Origin: Deltaproteobacteria bacterium
GTDB taxonomy: Bacteria; Desulfobacterota; Desulfobacteria; Desulfobacterales; Desulfatirhabdiaceae
Length of the DNA: 64,000 bases
Reading direction: 5' to 3'
Assembly: GCA_016219185.1 (NCBI GenBank)
Contig: JACRBZ010000023.1
Location: 62,001-126,000, forward strand
In this document: piece by piece, positions 1 through 8,418 of the stretch
How the letters are laid out: each line of letters begins with the position of its first letter
Position numbering within the stretch: the first letter of the stretch is position 1
Translations under genes and position numbers: made by a program
The notes under the pieces: generated by a model
What the model saw: only the letters and a program-made list of their open reading frames with translations
Databases searched by the model: none
What the model was told of the DNA's origin: nothing

Positions 1-2415
1 ACAGCCCTGGATGGCCCGAAAGGAATCGCAGCGGCCCGGGCAGAAGATCCGGACGTGATCCTGCTCGACATCGTCATGCCGGGCATGGACGGGTATGCGG
101 TCTGCCGGAAGCTGAAGGAAGACGAGCGCCTGCGGGCAATTCCCGTGGTCTTTCTGACCGCCCTCAGGACCGACCGTGAAAGCCGCGTCAAGGCCCTGGA
201 AACGGGCGCGGAGGGGTTCCTTTCCAAGCCGCTCGACGAAGTCGAGCTGACCGCCCAGATCCGGGCCATGGCCAAGATCAAGGCGGCAAATCAGCTCCGG
301 CTGCTGGAAAAGGAACAACTGGCGGCATTGATAGCCGAACGCACCCGTGAATTGGAACAGGAACTGACGGAACGCAAACGGGCGGAGGAGGATCTGCGGC
401 GGCAGACCGCCGTCACGGCGGCCATCAACCGTGTTCTTCAAGGATCGTTTCAAGCCAGGACAAACGCGGAAGTGGCCCGCATCGGTCTTTCCGAAGCCCA
501 GGCGCTGACCGGCAGCAAGTTCGGCTGGATCGGTGAAGTAAATCCGTCGGGTCTCCTGGACATTATTGCCTTAAGCGCCACGGGCTGGGGGTTCCGCGGA
601 ATACCCGGAGCCCGGATAACGACCCTCAAGGGCATGGAGATCAGGGGTATCTTCGGCCGGGTGCTAAAGGACGGAAAATCATTGATCACGAACGCGCCGG
701 ATGCTCACCCCGACTGGATGGAACTTCCGAAGGGTCATCCGGAGCTGACCGCCTTTCTTGGCGTCCCCCTGAAACAGGATGGCCGGATTATCGGCATGGT
801 CACATTGTGCAACAAACCCCTGGGTTATGCGATGCACGATCAGGAAGCCATCGAGGCGTTGTCCGTTGCATTCGTGGCAGCTCTGGAACGCAAGCAGACC
901 GAGGCAGAGCGGGAACGGCTGATGATGGCCATCGAGCAGGTCAGCGAAAGTATCACGATCACCGATTCCGAGGGAACGATTCAGTATGTCAACCCGGCGT
1001 TTGAGAAAATATGCGGGTACACCCGGCAGGAGACCGTGGGCCAGAATCCACGTATTCTAAGGAGCGGCCGTCAGGACGGGGCATTTTACCGGGAGCTGTG
1101 GGAAACCATCACAAACGGCAAGACATGGACGGGCCAGATGGTCAACAGGCACAAGAACGGAAGCCGCTACACCGTCGAGGCCAGCATTGCACCGGTGTTT
1201 GATGCTTCGGGACGGATCGTCAACTATGTTGCCGTCAAGCACGATATCACGGAGCAACTGCGACTGGCAGCCCAGTTCCAGCAGGCCCAGAAAATGGAAT
1301 CCATCGGCCGGCTTGCCGGCGGTGTGGCCCATGATTTCAACAACATGCTCAACGTAATCCTCGGATATGTGGAACTGGCCATGGAAAAGGTGGCCCCGGA
1401 GGATTCGCTCCAGGAGGACCTGAAGGAAATCGCCTCTGCCGGCAGGCGTTCCGTTGAGATCACGCGGCAGTTGCTGGCATTTGCCAGAAAACAAACCATT
1501 TCTCCGCAAGTGATCGATGTGAATGAAACCGTGGAAAGCATGCTCAAAATGCTTCGCAGACTGATCGGCGAGAACATTGAGCTGGCCTGGCTGTCCGGAG
1601 CCGATCCATGGCCGGTTTTTATGGACCCCTCCCAGGTGGACCAGATTCTGGCAAACCTGTGCGTCAATGCCCGGGATGCCATTGCCGATGTGGGCAAGGT
1701 CACTATCGAAACAGAGAACGTCAACCTGGACGAGGCCTACTGCGCTGAAAACGCGGGAATTGCACCCGGCGATTTCGTGCTGCTGGCCGTCAGCGATACC
1801 GGCTTCGGCATGGACCGGGAAACACGGGATAAGATTTTTGAACCGTTTTTCACCACCAAGGGGCTGGGCAAGGGAACCGGCCTGGGGCTTGCCACGGTGT
1901 ATGGCATTGTCAAGCAGAATAACGGATTTATCGATGTTTACAGCGAACCGGGCGTGGGTACGACATTTAAAATTTATCTGCCCCGACATCCGGAGGAGAT
2001 CGCGGTGACCCCGGAAACCCGCATGCCCGAAATTCCGATCGGTCATGGCGAAACCATTCTGGTCGTGGAGGATGAAGCGCCTGTCCTTGCGCTTGCCAGA
2101 ACGATTCTGGAAAACGCGGGCTATACGGTGCTGACCGCCGATACGCCGGATGAGGCCATCCGCCTGGCAGGGGAACACACGGGCCGGATTCATCTGCTAA
2201 TCACAGACGTGATCATGCCCGAAATGAACGGCAGGAACCTGGCCGCACGGCTTCAGGAAAGCCTCCCCGCAATGAAATGCCTGTTCATGTCCGGCTACAC
2301 GGCCGATGCCATCGCTCATCCCGGTGTGCTGGAGCCGGGCATTCATTTTCTGCAGAAACCTTTTTCCGTCGGCAAACTGGCCGCCCGGGTGCGGGAACTG
2401 CTTCAAGAGACGTGA
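1..2415 (+). CDS. Hybrid sensor histidine kinase (REC-GAF-PAS-HisKA-HATPase-REC), 5' truncated
   Basis: The frame is open to base 1, so the N-terminus is outside the window; a GTG at 55 is inside the first receiver domain and is not the start. About 804 residues are visible. In order: the rest of a receiver (phospho-acceptor in LLDIVMPGMDG), a short coiled coil, a GAF domain (about 125-285), a PAS domain (about 300-415), a dimerisation domain with the H-box VAHDFNN, an ATPase domain with N-box (NLCVNARDAI), G1 (VSDTGFGMD) and G2 (GKGTGLGLATV), and a C-terminal receiver (LLITDVIMPEMNG). No membrane segment is visible, so it is probably a cytoplasmic kinase in a phosphorelay. The signal is unknown. 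The gene converges on the cbiK remnant. Confidence 0.93.
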   Translation, partial: TALDGPKGIAAARAEDPDVILLDIVMPGMDGYAVCRKLKEDERLRAIPVVFLTALRTDRESRVKALETGAEGFLSKPLDEVELTAQIRAMAKIKAANQLRLLEKEQLAALIAERTRELEQELTERKRAEEDLRRQTAVTAAINRVLQGSFQARTNAEVARIGLSEAQALTGSKFGWIGEVNPSGLLDIIALSATGWGFRGIPGARITTLKGMEIRGIFGRVLKDGKSLITNAPDAHPDWMELPKGHPELTAFLGVPLKQDGRIIGMVTLCNKPLGYAMHDQEAIEALSVAFVAALERKQTEAERERLMMAIEQVSESITITDSEGTIQYVNPAFEKICGYTRQETVGQNPRILRSGRQDGAFYRELWETITNGKTWTGQMVNRHKNGSRYTVEASIAPVFDASGRIVNYVAVKHDITEQLRLAAQFQQAQKMESIGRLAGGVAHDFNNMLNVILGYVELAMEKVAPEDSLQEDLKEIASAGRRSVEITRQLLAFARKQTISPQVIDVNETVESMLKMLRRLIGENIELAWLSGADPWPVFMDPSQVDQILANLCVNARDAIADVGKVTIETENVNLDEAYCAENAGIAPGDFVLLAVSDTGFGMDRETRDKIFEPFFTTKGLGKGTGLGLATVYGIVKQNNGFIDVYSEPGVGTTFKIYLPRHPEEIAVTPETRMPEIPIGHGETILVVEDEAPVLALARTILENAGYTVLTADTPDEAIRLAGEHTGRIHLLITDVIMPEMNGRNLAARLQESLPAMKCLFMSGYTADAIAHPGVLEPGIHFLQKPFSVGKLAARVRELLQET

Positions 2416-2490
2416 TTAAGGTCAAAAATGCGCAAGCACGGTTTCGATGGTTAGGGACTTGGAAGATTCCAATAGACCGTTTATAAAGGC

Positions 2491-2523
2491 AGACCGACTC
2501 GGTTTTCAAAACCGAGTCGGTCT
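2491..2523. terminator. Perfect palindrome, bidirectional terminator candidate
   Basis: A 16-bp perfect inverted repeat around a single central base lies between the convergent kinase gene and the cbiK remnant. The A and T runs next to its centre and the short T run after it fit a bidirectional intrinsic terminator. The stop codon of the cbiK remnant (2506-2508, minus strand) lies inside the palindrome. Confidence 0.7.
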
Positions 2524-3090
2524 TTCAAACGGTATTTCGGAAATATCCAACTCCCTTAAATTGCCTTCCACGGTTCTGACAAATGCCCGGGAATCGATTT
2601 CCTGAAATACTTGATTCATGGCCAGATAAATGGCATCCGCCGGATGGTGCCCGGTGCCATGCCCCATGAAGATGACAGCATCCTCGGGCTTTCGGCCCGG
2701 GATGTTTTTCATCAGGGTCCCGGCCACGGTCTCCATGTCCCTGGCCGAAGACAGCAGGGAGAGCACCGCCACATGGGTGTAGCCGTCGCTCATGAGCCTT
2801 GCCATCGCCGTTTCCGGAGAATCCAGCACCTTGCCTTCCCTGGCAAGTTTGGCGCGGATCATTTTCGAGGTGAACGCCCAGCGGATTTCCACATCGGAGA
2901 ATGCTTTCCGGGTTTGTTCATCGATCCGGTCAAACACTTTTCGTGCTTCCGGATCGCTCGTACCAAAGGCAACGAGCAGAATCGCCTTTTTCTCCGGTTT
3001 TTTCTCTCCGTGCGCGGCAAACCCGTTCAAGGAACAGCAAAGCAGCGCGATCATGACCAGTAAAGGCATCATGTGTCTGGTAAGCTTCAT
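2506..3090 (-). pseudogene. Decayed duplicate of secreted cobaltochelatase CbiK
   Basis: This 194-residue frame is a clear paralogue of the intact cbiK at 7385-8266, nearly identical from the signal peptide through the MGHGTGHHPADAIY region. Two lesions are visible. After the shared THVAVLSL, 34 codons (102 bp) are missing without a frame change; the intact gene has CCCTG at both ends of that segment, so deletion across a 5-bp microhomology is likely. After VRTVEGNL the sequence diverges and ends after 16 unrelated residues, removing the C-terminal domain with the second metal-handling His (GDHAKND in the intact copy). It lies 11 bp behind the Fur-family gene and has no riboswitch of its own. 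It probably has no chelatase activity, though a stable product cannot be excluded. Confidence 0.85.
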
Positions 3091-3101
3091 TTATCTTCCC
3101 C

Positions 3102-3473
3102 CTATGCCCCGCACCCGGAACAGAGGCCAAACAGAAATACCTCGTGGGCTTCGGTGACAAAGCCCGGCGGCGTGGCTTCTTTTTCGTTCAGTGCGCACCC
3201 CGGCAGACCAAAGAGATGATTGCATGAACGGCAGTGAAAATAATGGTGGTGTGCCTTTCCGGTTCTTTCATAAAGGATTCCCAGTTCGGGATGTTTGACG
3301 ATTTTGAGCCATCCGGATGCCACCAGCAGTTTCAGATTTCGATAAACGGTAGCCTGATTCAGCGACCCGACCCGTTCACTGCCCGTCTGCAGGATTTCAT
3401 CAACCCGCAATGGCCGGTCCTTCTGCAAAAAAACTTCCTGAATGGCATTTCTCTGGGTTGTTTTTCGTATCAT
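3102..3473 (-). CDS. zur: Fur-family metal regulator, probably Zur
   Basis: A 123-residue Fur-family repressor. It has an N-terminal winged helix ([11 protein letters not shown]... [12 protein letters not shown]), the metal-site block [10 protein letters not shown] followed by a second Cys pair position, and a C-terminal CSGC. The frame stays open upstream to 3620, but the ATG at 3473 is preferred: it follows a GAGGTG ribosome site and matches the usual start of the fold, while the upstream 49 residues are not Fur-like. It is divergent from znuA across a 270-bp region with two palindromes, which points to zinc-dependent repression of znuACB and of itself. That specificity is inferred from the neighbours; Fur or PerR cannot be ruled out from sequence alone. 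Confidence 0.85.
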   Translation of the reverse strand: MIRKTTQRNAIQEVFLQKDRPLRVDEILQTGSERVGSLNQATVYRNLKLLVASGWLKIVKHPELGILYERTGKAHHHYFHCRSCNHLFGLPGCALNEKEATPPGFVTEAHEVFLFGLCSGCGA

Positions 3474-3648
3474 GAGTTCCGACACCTCAGCAATTTGATT
3501 AAAAAAGGTCCCTTGATGGAAACCGACGCCATTTTTGGTAAAAGTCAGAAACAGAAAACTTCGTCCCTCTGTCCGGATACCGGCTTTGGCCGGATCAACA
3601 GAAGGCGCTGATGCGCTCATTCAAGTCAAGAATACCGCCCGCAAAGAA

Positions 3649-3672
3649 TTATTGCAAGTATTTTCGCAATAA
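3649..3672. promoter_or_regulatory. Inverted repeat upstream of zur, operator candidate
   Basis: TTATTGC and GCAATAA form a perfect 7-bp inverted repeat with a 10-bp spacer. It overlaps a plausible minus-strand promoter for the regulator (TTGTTA, 16-17 bp, AATAAT). The half site GCAATAA occurs again at 3717-3723, just after the znuA promoter. Autoregulation by the Fur-family protein is inferred. Confidence 0.5.
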
Positions 3673-3675
3673 CAA

Positions 3676-3716
3676 TTGACAGCACTCGGACCCCTGAATA
3701 TAATGCGAGTGCATTA
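3676..3716 (+). promoter_or_regulatory. Consensus sigma-70 promoter of znuACB with overlapping palindromic operator
   Basis: TTGACA (3676-3681), a 17-bp spacer and TATAAT (3699-3704) match the sigma-70 consensus at all twelve positions. The palindrome TAATGC-GAGT-GCATTA (3701-3716) covers the -10 box and the likely start site, so a bound repressor would block polymerase. znuA begins at 3744 behind an AAAGGAG ribosome site. Confidence 0.8.
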
Positions 3717-3743
3717 GCAATAATTTTTAAAGGAGCAAAAACC

Positions 3744-4742
3744 ATGAAAAGAACCGTCGTCTGGATTTTGGGAATTCTGACAATCGGATTCGGCATGCTG
3801 TCGACTTCGGATGCAACGCCCGCCTCTGCCGCCGTGCTTTCAAAGCGGATTCTCTGCTCGACGTTTCCAATCTATCAGATCACCCGGAATGTGACTCTGG
3901 GGAGAGACGCGGTTTCCGTGGAACTGATGCTCCCGGCTCAGCTTGGCTGTCCGCACGACTATGCCTTGACTCCCCGGGATATGCAAAAGCTCAGCCAAGC
4001 GGACGTGCTGATCATCAATGGCCTGGACATGGAAGAATTCCTCGAAGCACCGCTACGGAAAGCCAGAACGAAACTTCGGGTGATCGACAGCTCGACCGGC
4101 ATTCAGGATGTTCTTTGGTACGCCGAAGAACACGACAACGACCATATGCATTCAAAGAAAATCAGCACCGGGGAAAAAGCCGCCGGGCACGCACATGACG
4201 CAGATATGCATCAACACGAGGGAATCAATCCGCATCTTTTTACCAGTCCGAAAATGGCTGCGAAACTGGCCATGAACATCGCCGCTGAATTGGCGAAGGT
4301 GGACCCGGAGGGGGCTGCCATCTATGCGAAAAACGCACGGCAATACGCGGACAAGCTGAATGCCCTGGCTGATGATTTCGCCGCCCTTGGAAAGACGGTC
4401 AGGAACAATCGTATCATCACCCAGCATGGCGTTTTCGACTATCTGGCCCGGGACATGGGACTTGAGATCTCGGCGGTGGTTCAGGCCCATGCCGGACAGG
4501 AGCCATCGGCTGCCGAGATGCTTGAAATCATCCGGATGGCAAAGGAAAAAAAAGTAGCGGCGGTTTTTACGGAACCCCAGTATCCGGCCCGGGTCGGACA
4601 GACGATCGCCAGGGAATCCGGCATCTTAACAGCCACCCTGGACCCGGTTGCTACCGGACCGGAAAATGCGCCACTGGATTATTTTGAAACAATCATGCGG
4701 CAGAACATGGTGATCCTGAAGGAAACCCTTGGAACCCGGTAG
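3744..4742 (+). CDS. znuA: Zinc ABC transporter, periplasmic binding protein
   Basis: A 332-residue cluster A-I (ZnuA/TroA-type) metal-binding protein. An N-terminal signal peptide ends near residue 29. The family metal ligands are visible: His in CPHDYALTP, His in INPHLFTSP, His in ITQHGVFDY and an acidic C-terminal ligand in the TLDPV region. Between the first two lies a His/Asp-rich loop (about 130-160: EEHDNDHMH... HAHDADMHQHEG), the hallmark of zinc rather than manganese members. The protein delivers zinc to the ZnuB/ZnuC membrane complex. It is first in the operon, and its end overlaps the start of znuC by 14 bp. Confidence 0.92.
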   Translation: MKRTVVWILGILTIGFGMLSTSDATPASAAVLSKRILCSTFPIYQITRNVTLGRDAVSVELMLPAQLGCPHDYALTPRDMQKLSQADVLIINGLDMEEFLEAPLRKARTKLRVIDSSTGIQDVLWYAEEHDNDHMHSKKISTGEKAAGHAHDADMHQHEGINPHLFTSPKMAAKLAMNIAAELAKVDPEGAAIYAKNARQYADKLNALADDFAALGKTVRNNRIITQHGVFDYLARDMGLEISAVVQAHAGQEPSAAEMLEIIRMAKEKKVAAVFTEPQYPARVGQTIARESGILTATLDPVATGPENAPLDYFETIMRQNMVILKETLGTR

Positions 4743-5556
4743 CATCATTAACAGCCAGGCGGTTTCCGGAAACGCCGTGGTGTTTGACGGCGTCAGTGTG
4801 GCGCTGGATGGCGTCACGATTCTGGACGGGATCAACGCGATCGTGCCTTGCGGCGGCAGCACCGCCATTATCGGGCCGAACGGCGCCGGCAAGACCACGC
4901 TGCTGCTGGCGCTTCTGGAACAGCTTCCCTTTACGGGCAGTATTCTAATCCGCTGCGGCACCGTGGGCCGTCGCCCCCGTCTGGGGTATGTGCCCCAGCG
5001 GCTGGCGTTCGACCGGGGGCTCCCCTTGACCGTGATCGAATTCATGGTAATGGGAAAACAGCGGCTGCCATTATGGTTTGGGACACTGCAACCATACCGC
5101 AACCGGGCCATGGCGCTGCTGAGCGCGGTAAAAGCGGACGGGCTGGCACTGCGGAAACTGGGGGCGCTTTCCGGCGGAGAACTCCAGCGCGTACTGCTGG
5201 CACTTGCGCTGGAGCAGGAACCGGATCTGCTGATTCTGGATGAACCCGCATCGGGTGTGGATTTTCAGGGCGAACATGTTTTCTGCGAACTGCTGGAACA
5301 GCTCCGGCACGAGCGGGGGTTCACCCAGCTCATGGTCAGCCACGACCTTGCCACGGTCGCTCATCACGCCACCCATGTGATCTGTCTGAACCGAAAGGTT
5401 GCTGCGGCCGGCCCGCCGCAGGAAGTATTGACACGGGAGAATCTGGCCGCCATATTCGGTCTTCATATGGGCCTGGTGGATGCGGGATCCATTCCCGAAA
5501 ACTGCCGGCCGGAATGTTCCTCGTGCCTGGAAAAGTCTCCTGGAAAAGTCTTTTGA
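4729..5556 (+). CDS. znuC: Zinc ABC transporter ATPase
   Basis: A 275-residue ABC ATPase with Walker A (GPNGAGKTT), signature (LSGGELQRV), Walker B (LLILDEPASGVD) and the switch His (MVSHD). The start chosen is a TTG at 4729 inside the end of znuA, with AAGGA about 5 bp before it, giving translational coupling; no ATG is available before the domain begins. The last 30 residues are Cys-rich (CRPECSSC), unusual for the family and possibly metal-responsive. The stop overlaps the znuB start as TGATG. It energises zinc uptake. Confidence 0.92.
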   Translation: MEPGSIINSQAVSGNAVVFDGVSVALDGVTILDGINAIVPCGGSTAIIGPNGAGKTTLLLALLEQLPFTGSILIRCGTVGRRPRLGYVPQRLAFDRGLPLTVIEFMVMGKQRLPLWFGTLQPYRNRAMALLSAVKADGLALRKLGALSGGELQRVLLALALEQEPDLLILDEPASGVDFQGEHVFCELLEQLRHERGFTQLMVSHDLATVAHHATHVICLNRKVAAAGPPQEVLTRENLAAIFGLHMGLVDAGSIPENCRPECSSCLEKSPGKVF

Positions 5557-6413
5557 TGCCTGATATCACACCCATCCTTCATCTCGTTTCCGTTATCCTG
5601 CCGTTTGAATGCCTTCAGCAGGAATTCATGCAGCAGGCGCTGATCGGCCTGATGCTTCTTGCGCCCATGGCTTCGGCCATGGGGGTTCAGGTCGTCAACT
5701 TCCGCATGGCTTTTTTTTCCGATGCCATCAGCCATTCGGCCTTTGCCGGCGTGGCCCTGGGACTGATCTTTGACGCGGACCCGCACCGAACCATGCCCAT
5801 CTTCGGGCTGCTGGTGGGCCTTGGCATCATGGCGGCACGGCGACACAGCACGCTGTCGTCCGACACGGTGATCGGTGTGTTTTTCTCCGGGGTCGTTGCA
5901 TTCGGTCTGGCCGTGGTCAGCCGCGACCGGTCCGTTGCACGGAATGTCCAGCAGTTTCTCTACGGGGACATTCTCACCATCAGCCAGGCCGATATTCTAT
6001 GCCTGATGGCACTGTTTGTTGCGCTCATGCTGTTTCAGGCATGGGGATACAACCGGATGCTGTACATCGGCCTGAATCCCGTTCTGGCCGAGGCGCACCA
6101 GGTTCGGGTGACCGGCTACCAGTATACGTTTGCGGCGCTGCTGTCCCTTATCGTCATTTTTTCGGTCTGGGCCGTCGGCGTTCTTCTGGTCACGGCCATG
6201 CTGATCGTGCCGGCAGCAGCCGCGCGCAATTTTGCCCGGTCCGCCGGAAGCATGTTCTGGTGGGCGCTTCTGGTCAGCATCACCTCCGCTGTGGCCGGCC
6301 TGATCCTCTCCGCCCAGGACTGGGCGCGCACGGCTACCGGGGCCACCATCATCCTGATTTCCTTTGTGTGGTTTATCCTCAGCACCGCCGTGATCCGGAT
6401 ACGAAGACTTTAA
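5556..6413 (+). CDS. znuB: Zinc ABC transporter permease
   Basis: A 285-residue integral membrane protein of the ABC-3 family with about eight hydrophobic segments. The family motif region FRMAFFSDAISHSAFAGVALG is typical of ZnuB/TroC permeases. The frame is open from 5514, but the ATG at 5556, which shares bases with the znuC stop, is the likely start. It forms the zinc channel with ZnuC and receives zinc from ZnuA. A ribosome-site-like AAAGGGGAG follows the gene but leads only into a 17-codon frame. Confidence 0.92.
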   Translation: MPDITPILHLVSVILPFECLQQEFMQQALIGLMLLAPMASAMGVQVVNFRMAFFSDAISHSAFAGVALGLIFDADPHRTMPIFGLLVGLGIMAARRHSTLSSDTVIGVFFSGVVAFGLAVVSRDRSVARNVQQFLYGDILTISQADILCLMALFVALMLFQAWGYNRMLYIGLNPVLAEAHQVRVTGYQYTFAALLSLIVIFSVWAVGVLLVTAMLIVPAAAARNFARSAGSMFWWALLVSITSAVAGLILSAQDWARTATGATIILISFVWFILSTAVIRIRRL

Positions 6414-6748
6414 AGGGGAGTACAAATGGCCATCGCAATTGACAACCTGATGGTTGGTTATCGTAACGGCTGCGAATGATGCCGACATCCTGGATATTCT
6501 TAAAATACAATATACCAACCAGCAGACTGAAAAAAATCTTTCTGAAATCCAGGCGAAGGCAAAAGTAGTAAAGCATGTTCAAGAGTAAATTTGATAGTTG
6601 CGAGATCCCCTGAGAGCCCGGCGATGAGCTTGGTAACACCCCAAATCCTGTGATCTGTGCTTGGCTGAGTTACCCAAAGGCTGAGAATGTGGCGTATCAC
6701 GGGAAACGAATATTTTCTTGACATTACCCGCTGCCTGTGTTTTTTTAG
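6414..6748. other. Gene-free stretch between znuB and the riboswitches, with coding debris
   Basis: A Shine-Dalgarno-like AAAGGGGAG and an ATG at 6426 open a frame that stops after 17 codons. A second frame right behind it gives about 44 residues resembling the start of a GNAT acetyltransferase (NDADILDILKIQY) before a stop, so this may be a frameshifted relic. Near the end, TTGACA at 6718-6723 with a weak TTAGAT about 19-20 bp later is a possible promoter for the riboswitch transcript. Confidence 0.35.
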
Positions 6749-6920
6749 ATACCGTACAGGCGCTCATGAGAAAGAGCCAAAGAGGGAACCCCGTGAAAAT
6801 CGGGGACGGGCCCGCCGCTGTAACCGGGGACGACCGCAGCTTTAAAGCCACTGATTGCATGCCATGGATCGGGAAGGCGCTGCCAGTAGGGTGAACCGGA
6901 AGTCAGAAGACCTGCCTATA
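6749..6920 (+). promoter_or_regulatory. Cobalamin riboswitch 1 (first of a tandem pair)
   Basis: The class I cobalamin aptamer core is present: the GGGAACCCCGTGAAAATC block, the GGCCCGCCGCTGTAA block and the B12-box-like AGTCAGAAGACCTGCCT. The closing P1 helix pairs the region near 6752 with the region near 6915. It is followed by a hairpin and an intrinsic terminator (6981-7026) and then, with no gene between, by riboswitch 2. Adenosylcobalamin or a related corrinoid would be expected to lower read-through into cbiK. Confidence 0.9.
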
Positions 6921-6980
6921 CAGTTGTCAGCCCGTTTCCCGTGGACAGGGGAAGGCTGTTTTAATTCCGTGCGATAAATT

Positions 6981-7026
6981 GGGCATCCCGGATCGATCTT
7001 GAATCGGTCCGGGATTTTTTTTGCCC
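6981..7026 (+). terminator. Rho-independent terminator of riboswitch 1
   Basis: ATCCCGGATCGAT pairs imperfectly with ATCGGTCCGGGAT, followed by eight T residues; an outer GGGCA/TGCCC pair extends the stem. Its position after the aptamer makes it the expression platform. Confidence 0.85.
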
Positions 7027-7050
7027 AAAAATTTATGATGATTTAATCAC

Positions 7051-7218
7051 CGTTCAGGTGCTCTGAAAAGAGCTGAAGAGGGAACCCCGTGAAAATCGGG
7101 GACGGGCCCGCCGCTGTAACCGGGGACGACCGCAGCTTTAAAGCCACTGATTGCAATCCATGGATCGGGAAGGCGCTGTGAATCGATTGATCCGGGAGTC
7201 AGAAGACCTGCCTGAACG
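7051..7218 (+). promoter_or_regulatory. Cobalamin riboswitch 2, directly upstream of cbiK
   Basis: Nearly identical in its core to riboswitch 1. P1 is perfect: CGTTCAGG (7051-7058) with CCTGAACG (7211-7218). It carries the same GTGAAAATCGGGGACGGGCC core and a B12 box, and is followed by its own terminator at 7277-7315 before cbiK at 7385. With riboswitch 1 it makes a two-aptamer, two-terminator leader. Confidence 0.93.
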
Positions 7219-7276
7219 ATGCGCCGTTCGCTTTCGGACGAAGTCCGGCGTATGCATTCCGATGGATATGAAGGGA

Positions 7277-7315
7277 AATCCCCGGATCGAGATGGCTTCG
7301 ATTCGGGGATTTTTT
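7277..7315 (+). terminator. Rho-independent terminator of riboswitch 2
   Basis: AATCCCCG... pairs with CGGGGATT over a stem of about 14 bp, followed by a T run. It lies between the aptamer and the cbiK ribosome site. Confidence 0.85.
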
Positions 7316-7384
7316 GTTGAAGGATACCATGTTATCAACCATTGTTGTTACACAATCCAAATCAAAATGGAGAGGGGAAGAGAA

Positions 7385-8266
7385 ATGAAGTTAAACAAAC
7401 ACATGCTGTCTTTATTGGTCATGATCGCGCTGCTTTGCTGTTCTTTGAACGGATTTGCCGCGCACGGAGAGAAAAAATCGGAGAAAAAGGCGATTCTGCT
7501 CGTTGCCTTCGGCACGAGCGTTCCGGAAGCCCGAAAGGTGTTTGACCGGATCGATGAACAAACCCGGAAAGCGTTCTCCGATGTTGAAATCCGCTGGGCG
7601 TTCACCTCAAAAATAATCCGCGCCAAGCTCGCCAAGGAAGGCAAGATGATGGATTCTCCGGAAATGGCACTGTCCAGACTCATGAACGACGGCTACACCC
7701 ATGTGGCGGTGCTCTCCCTGCAAACGATTCCGGGTGAGGAATTTCACGAACTCTACCAGAACGCGCAGCTCTTCGGCCAGATGGCCGGCGGGTTCGAAAA
7801 GATTCTGGTGGCACGCCCCCTGCTGTCATCTGCCAAAGACATGGAGATCGTGGCAGGGACCCTGATGAAAAATATTCCCGGCCGAAAGCCAGAGGATGCG
7901 GTCATCTTCATGGGGCATGGCACCGGGCACCACCCCGCGGATGCCATTTATCTGGCCATGAATCAGGTGTTTCAGGAAATCGATCCCCGGGCGTTTGTGA
8001 GAACCGTGGAAGGCAATTTAACCATCGAAACCCTTCTGTCCAAACTGAAACAGCTTAAAATCAAAAAAGTCTATCTGGTGCCGATGATGTCCGTTGCCGG
8101 CGATCACGCCAAAAACGACATGGCCGGCGATGAACCGGACAGTTGGAAATCCATCCTGACCCGAAACGGCTACCAGTGCGAAAGTATTCTAAAGGGAACG
8201 GCCGATTATCCGGAAATCGTGGAGGTGTGGCTGGACCATCTGCGAACCGTGCTTACGCATTTTTGA
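7385..8266 (+). CDS. cbiK: Secreted sirohydrochlorin cobaltochelatase
   Basis: A 293-residue CbiK-family chelatase that inserts Co(II) into sirohydrochlorin on the anaerobic route to cobalamin. A signal peptide (about 1-27, ending NGFAAHG) places it in the periplasm, as known for the periplasmic CbiK of Desulfovibrio. The family start KKAILLVAFGTSVPEARKVF is clear; catalytic His candidates are in FMGHGTGHH and in SVAGDHAKND. The frame is open from 7151 through the riboswitch, but the ATG at 7385 behind GAGAGGGGAAGAGA starts the signal peptide. Control is by tandem cobalamin riboswitches. A periplasmic chelatase next to metal and TonB transport genes suggests a role in metal or tetrapyrrole handling outside the cytoplasm. 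A damaged duplicate is at 2506-3090. Confidence 0.93.
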   Translation: MKLNKHMLSLLVMIALLCCSLNGFAAHGEKKSEKKAILLVAFGTSVPEARKVFDRIDEQTRKAFSDVEIRWAFTSKIIRAKLAKEGKMMDSPEMALSRLMNDGYTHVAVLSLQTIPGEEFHELYQNAQLFGQMAGGFEKILVARPLLSSAKDMEIVAGTLMKNIPGRKPEDAVIFMGHGTGHHPADAIYLAMNQVFQEIDPRAFVRTVEGNLTIETLLSKLKQLKIKKVYLVPMMSVAGDHAKNDMAGDEPDSWKSILTRNGYQCESILKGTADYPEIVEVWLDHLRTVLTHF

Positions 8267-8287
8267 TGAACGCGTAAAAAAAATTCG

Positions 8288-8412
8288 GACGACTTAGTAA
8301 AAAGTTCGCAGACAAGGCGCGCAAATCCTGAGGAGTGAGGCGTATTTTTGGATACGCCGCAATGACGAAGGATGCAGCGTAACGCAGTATCCGGACTTTT
8401 TACAAAGTCGTC
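8288..8412. repeat. 125-bp fold-back element (MITE/REP-like)
   Basis: The ends GACGACTTAGTAAAAAGT and ACTTTTTACAAAGTCGTC form imperfect terminal inverted repeats of about 20 bp. The middle has a further stem, GGCGTAT (8339-8345) with ATACGCC (8352-8358), and loosely complementary flanks, so the whole element can fold on itself. No coding capacity. It sits between cbiK and riboswitch 3 and may also act as a terminator. Confidence 0.65.
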
Positions 8413-8418
8413 ATCAAT

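Noticed and set aside
1057..2193. A 378-codon open frame on the minus strand
   Set aside because: It lies opposite the histidine kinase gene, whose motifs are clear. The minus frame has no recognisable domain and reflects codon bias of the plus strand.
7151..7384. An N-terminal extension of CbiK upstream of 7385
   Set aside because: It would be translated from inside riboswitch 2 and its terminator. The ATG at 7385 begins a proper signal peptide behind a ribosome site.
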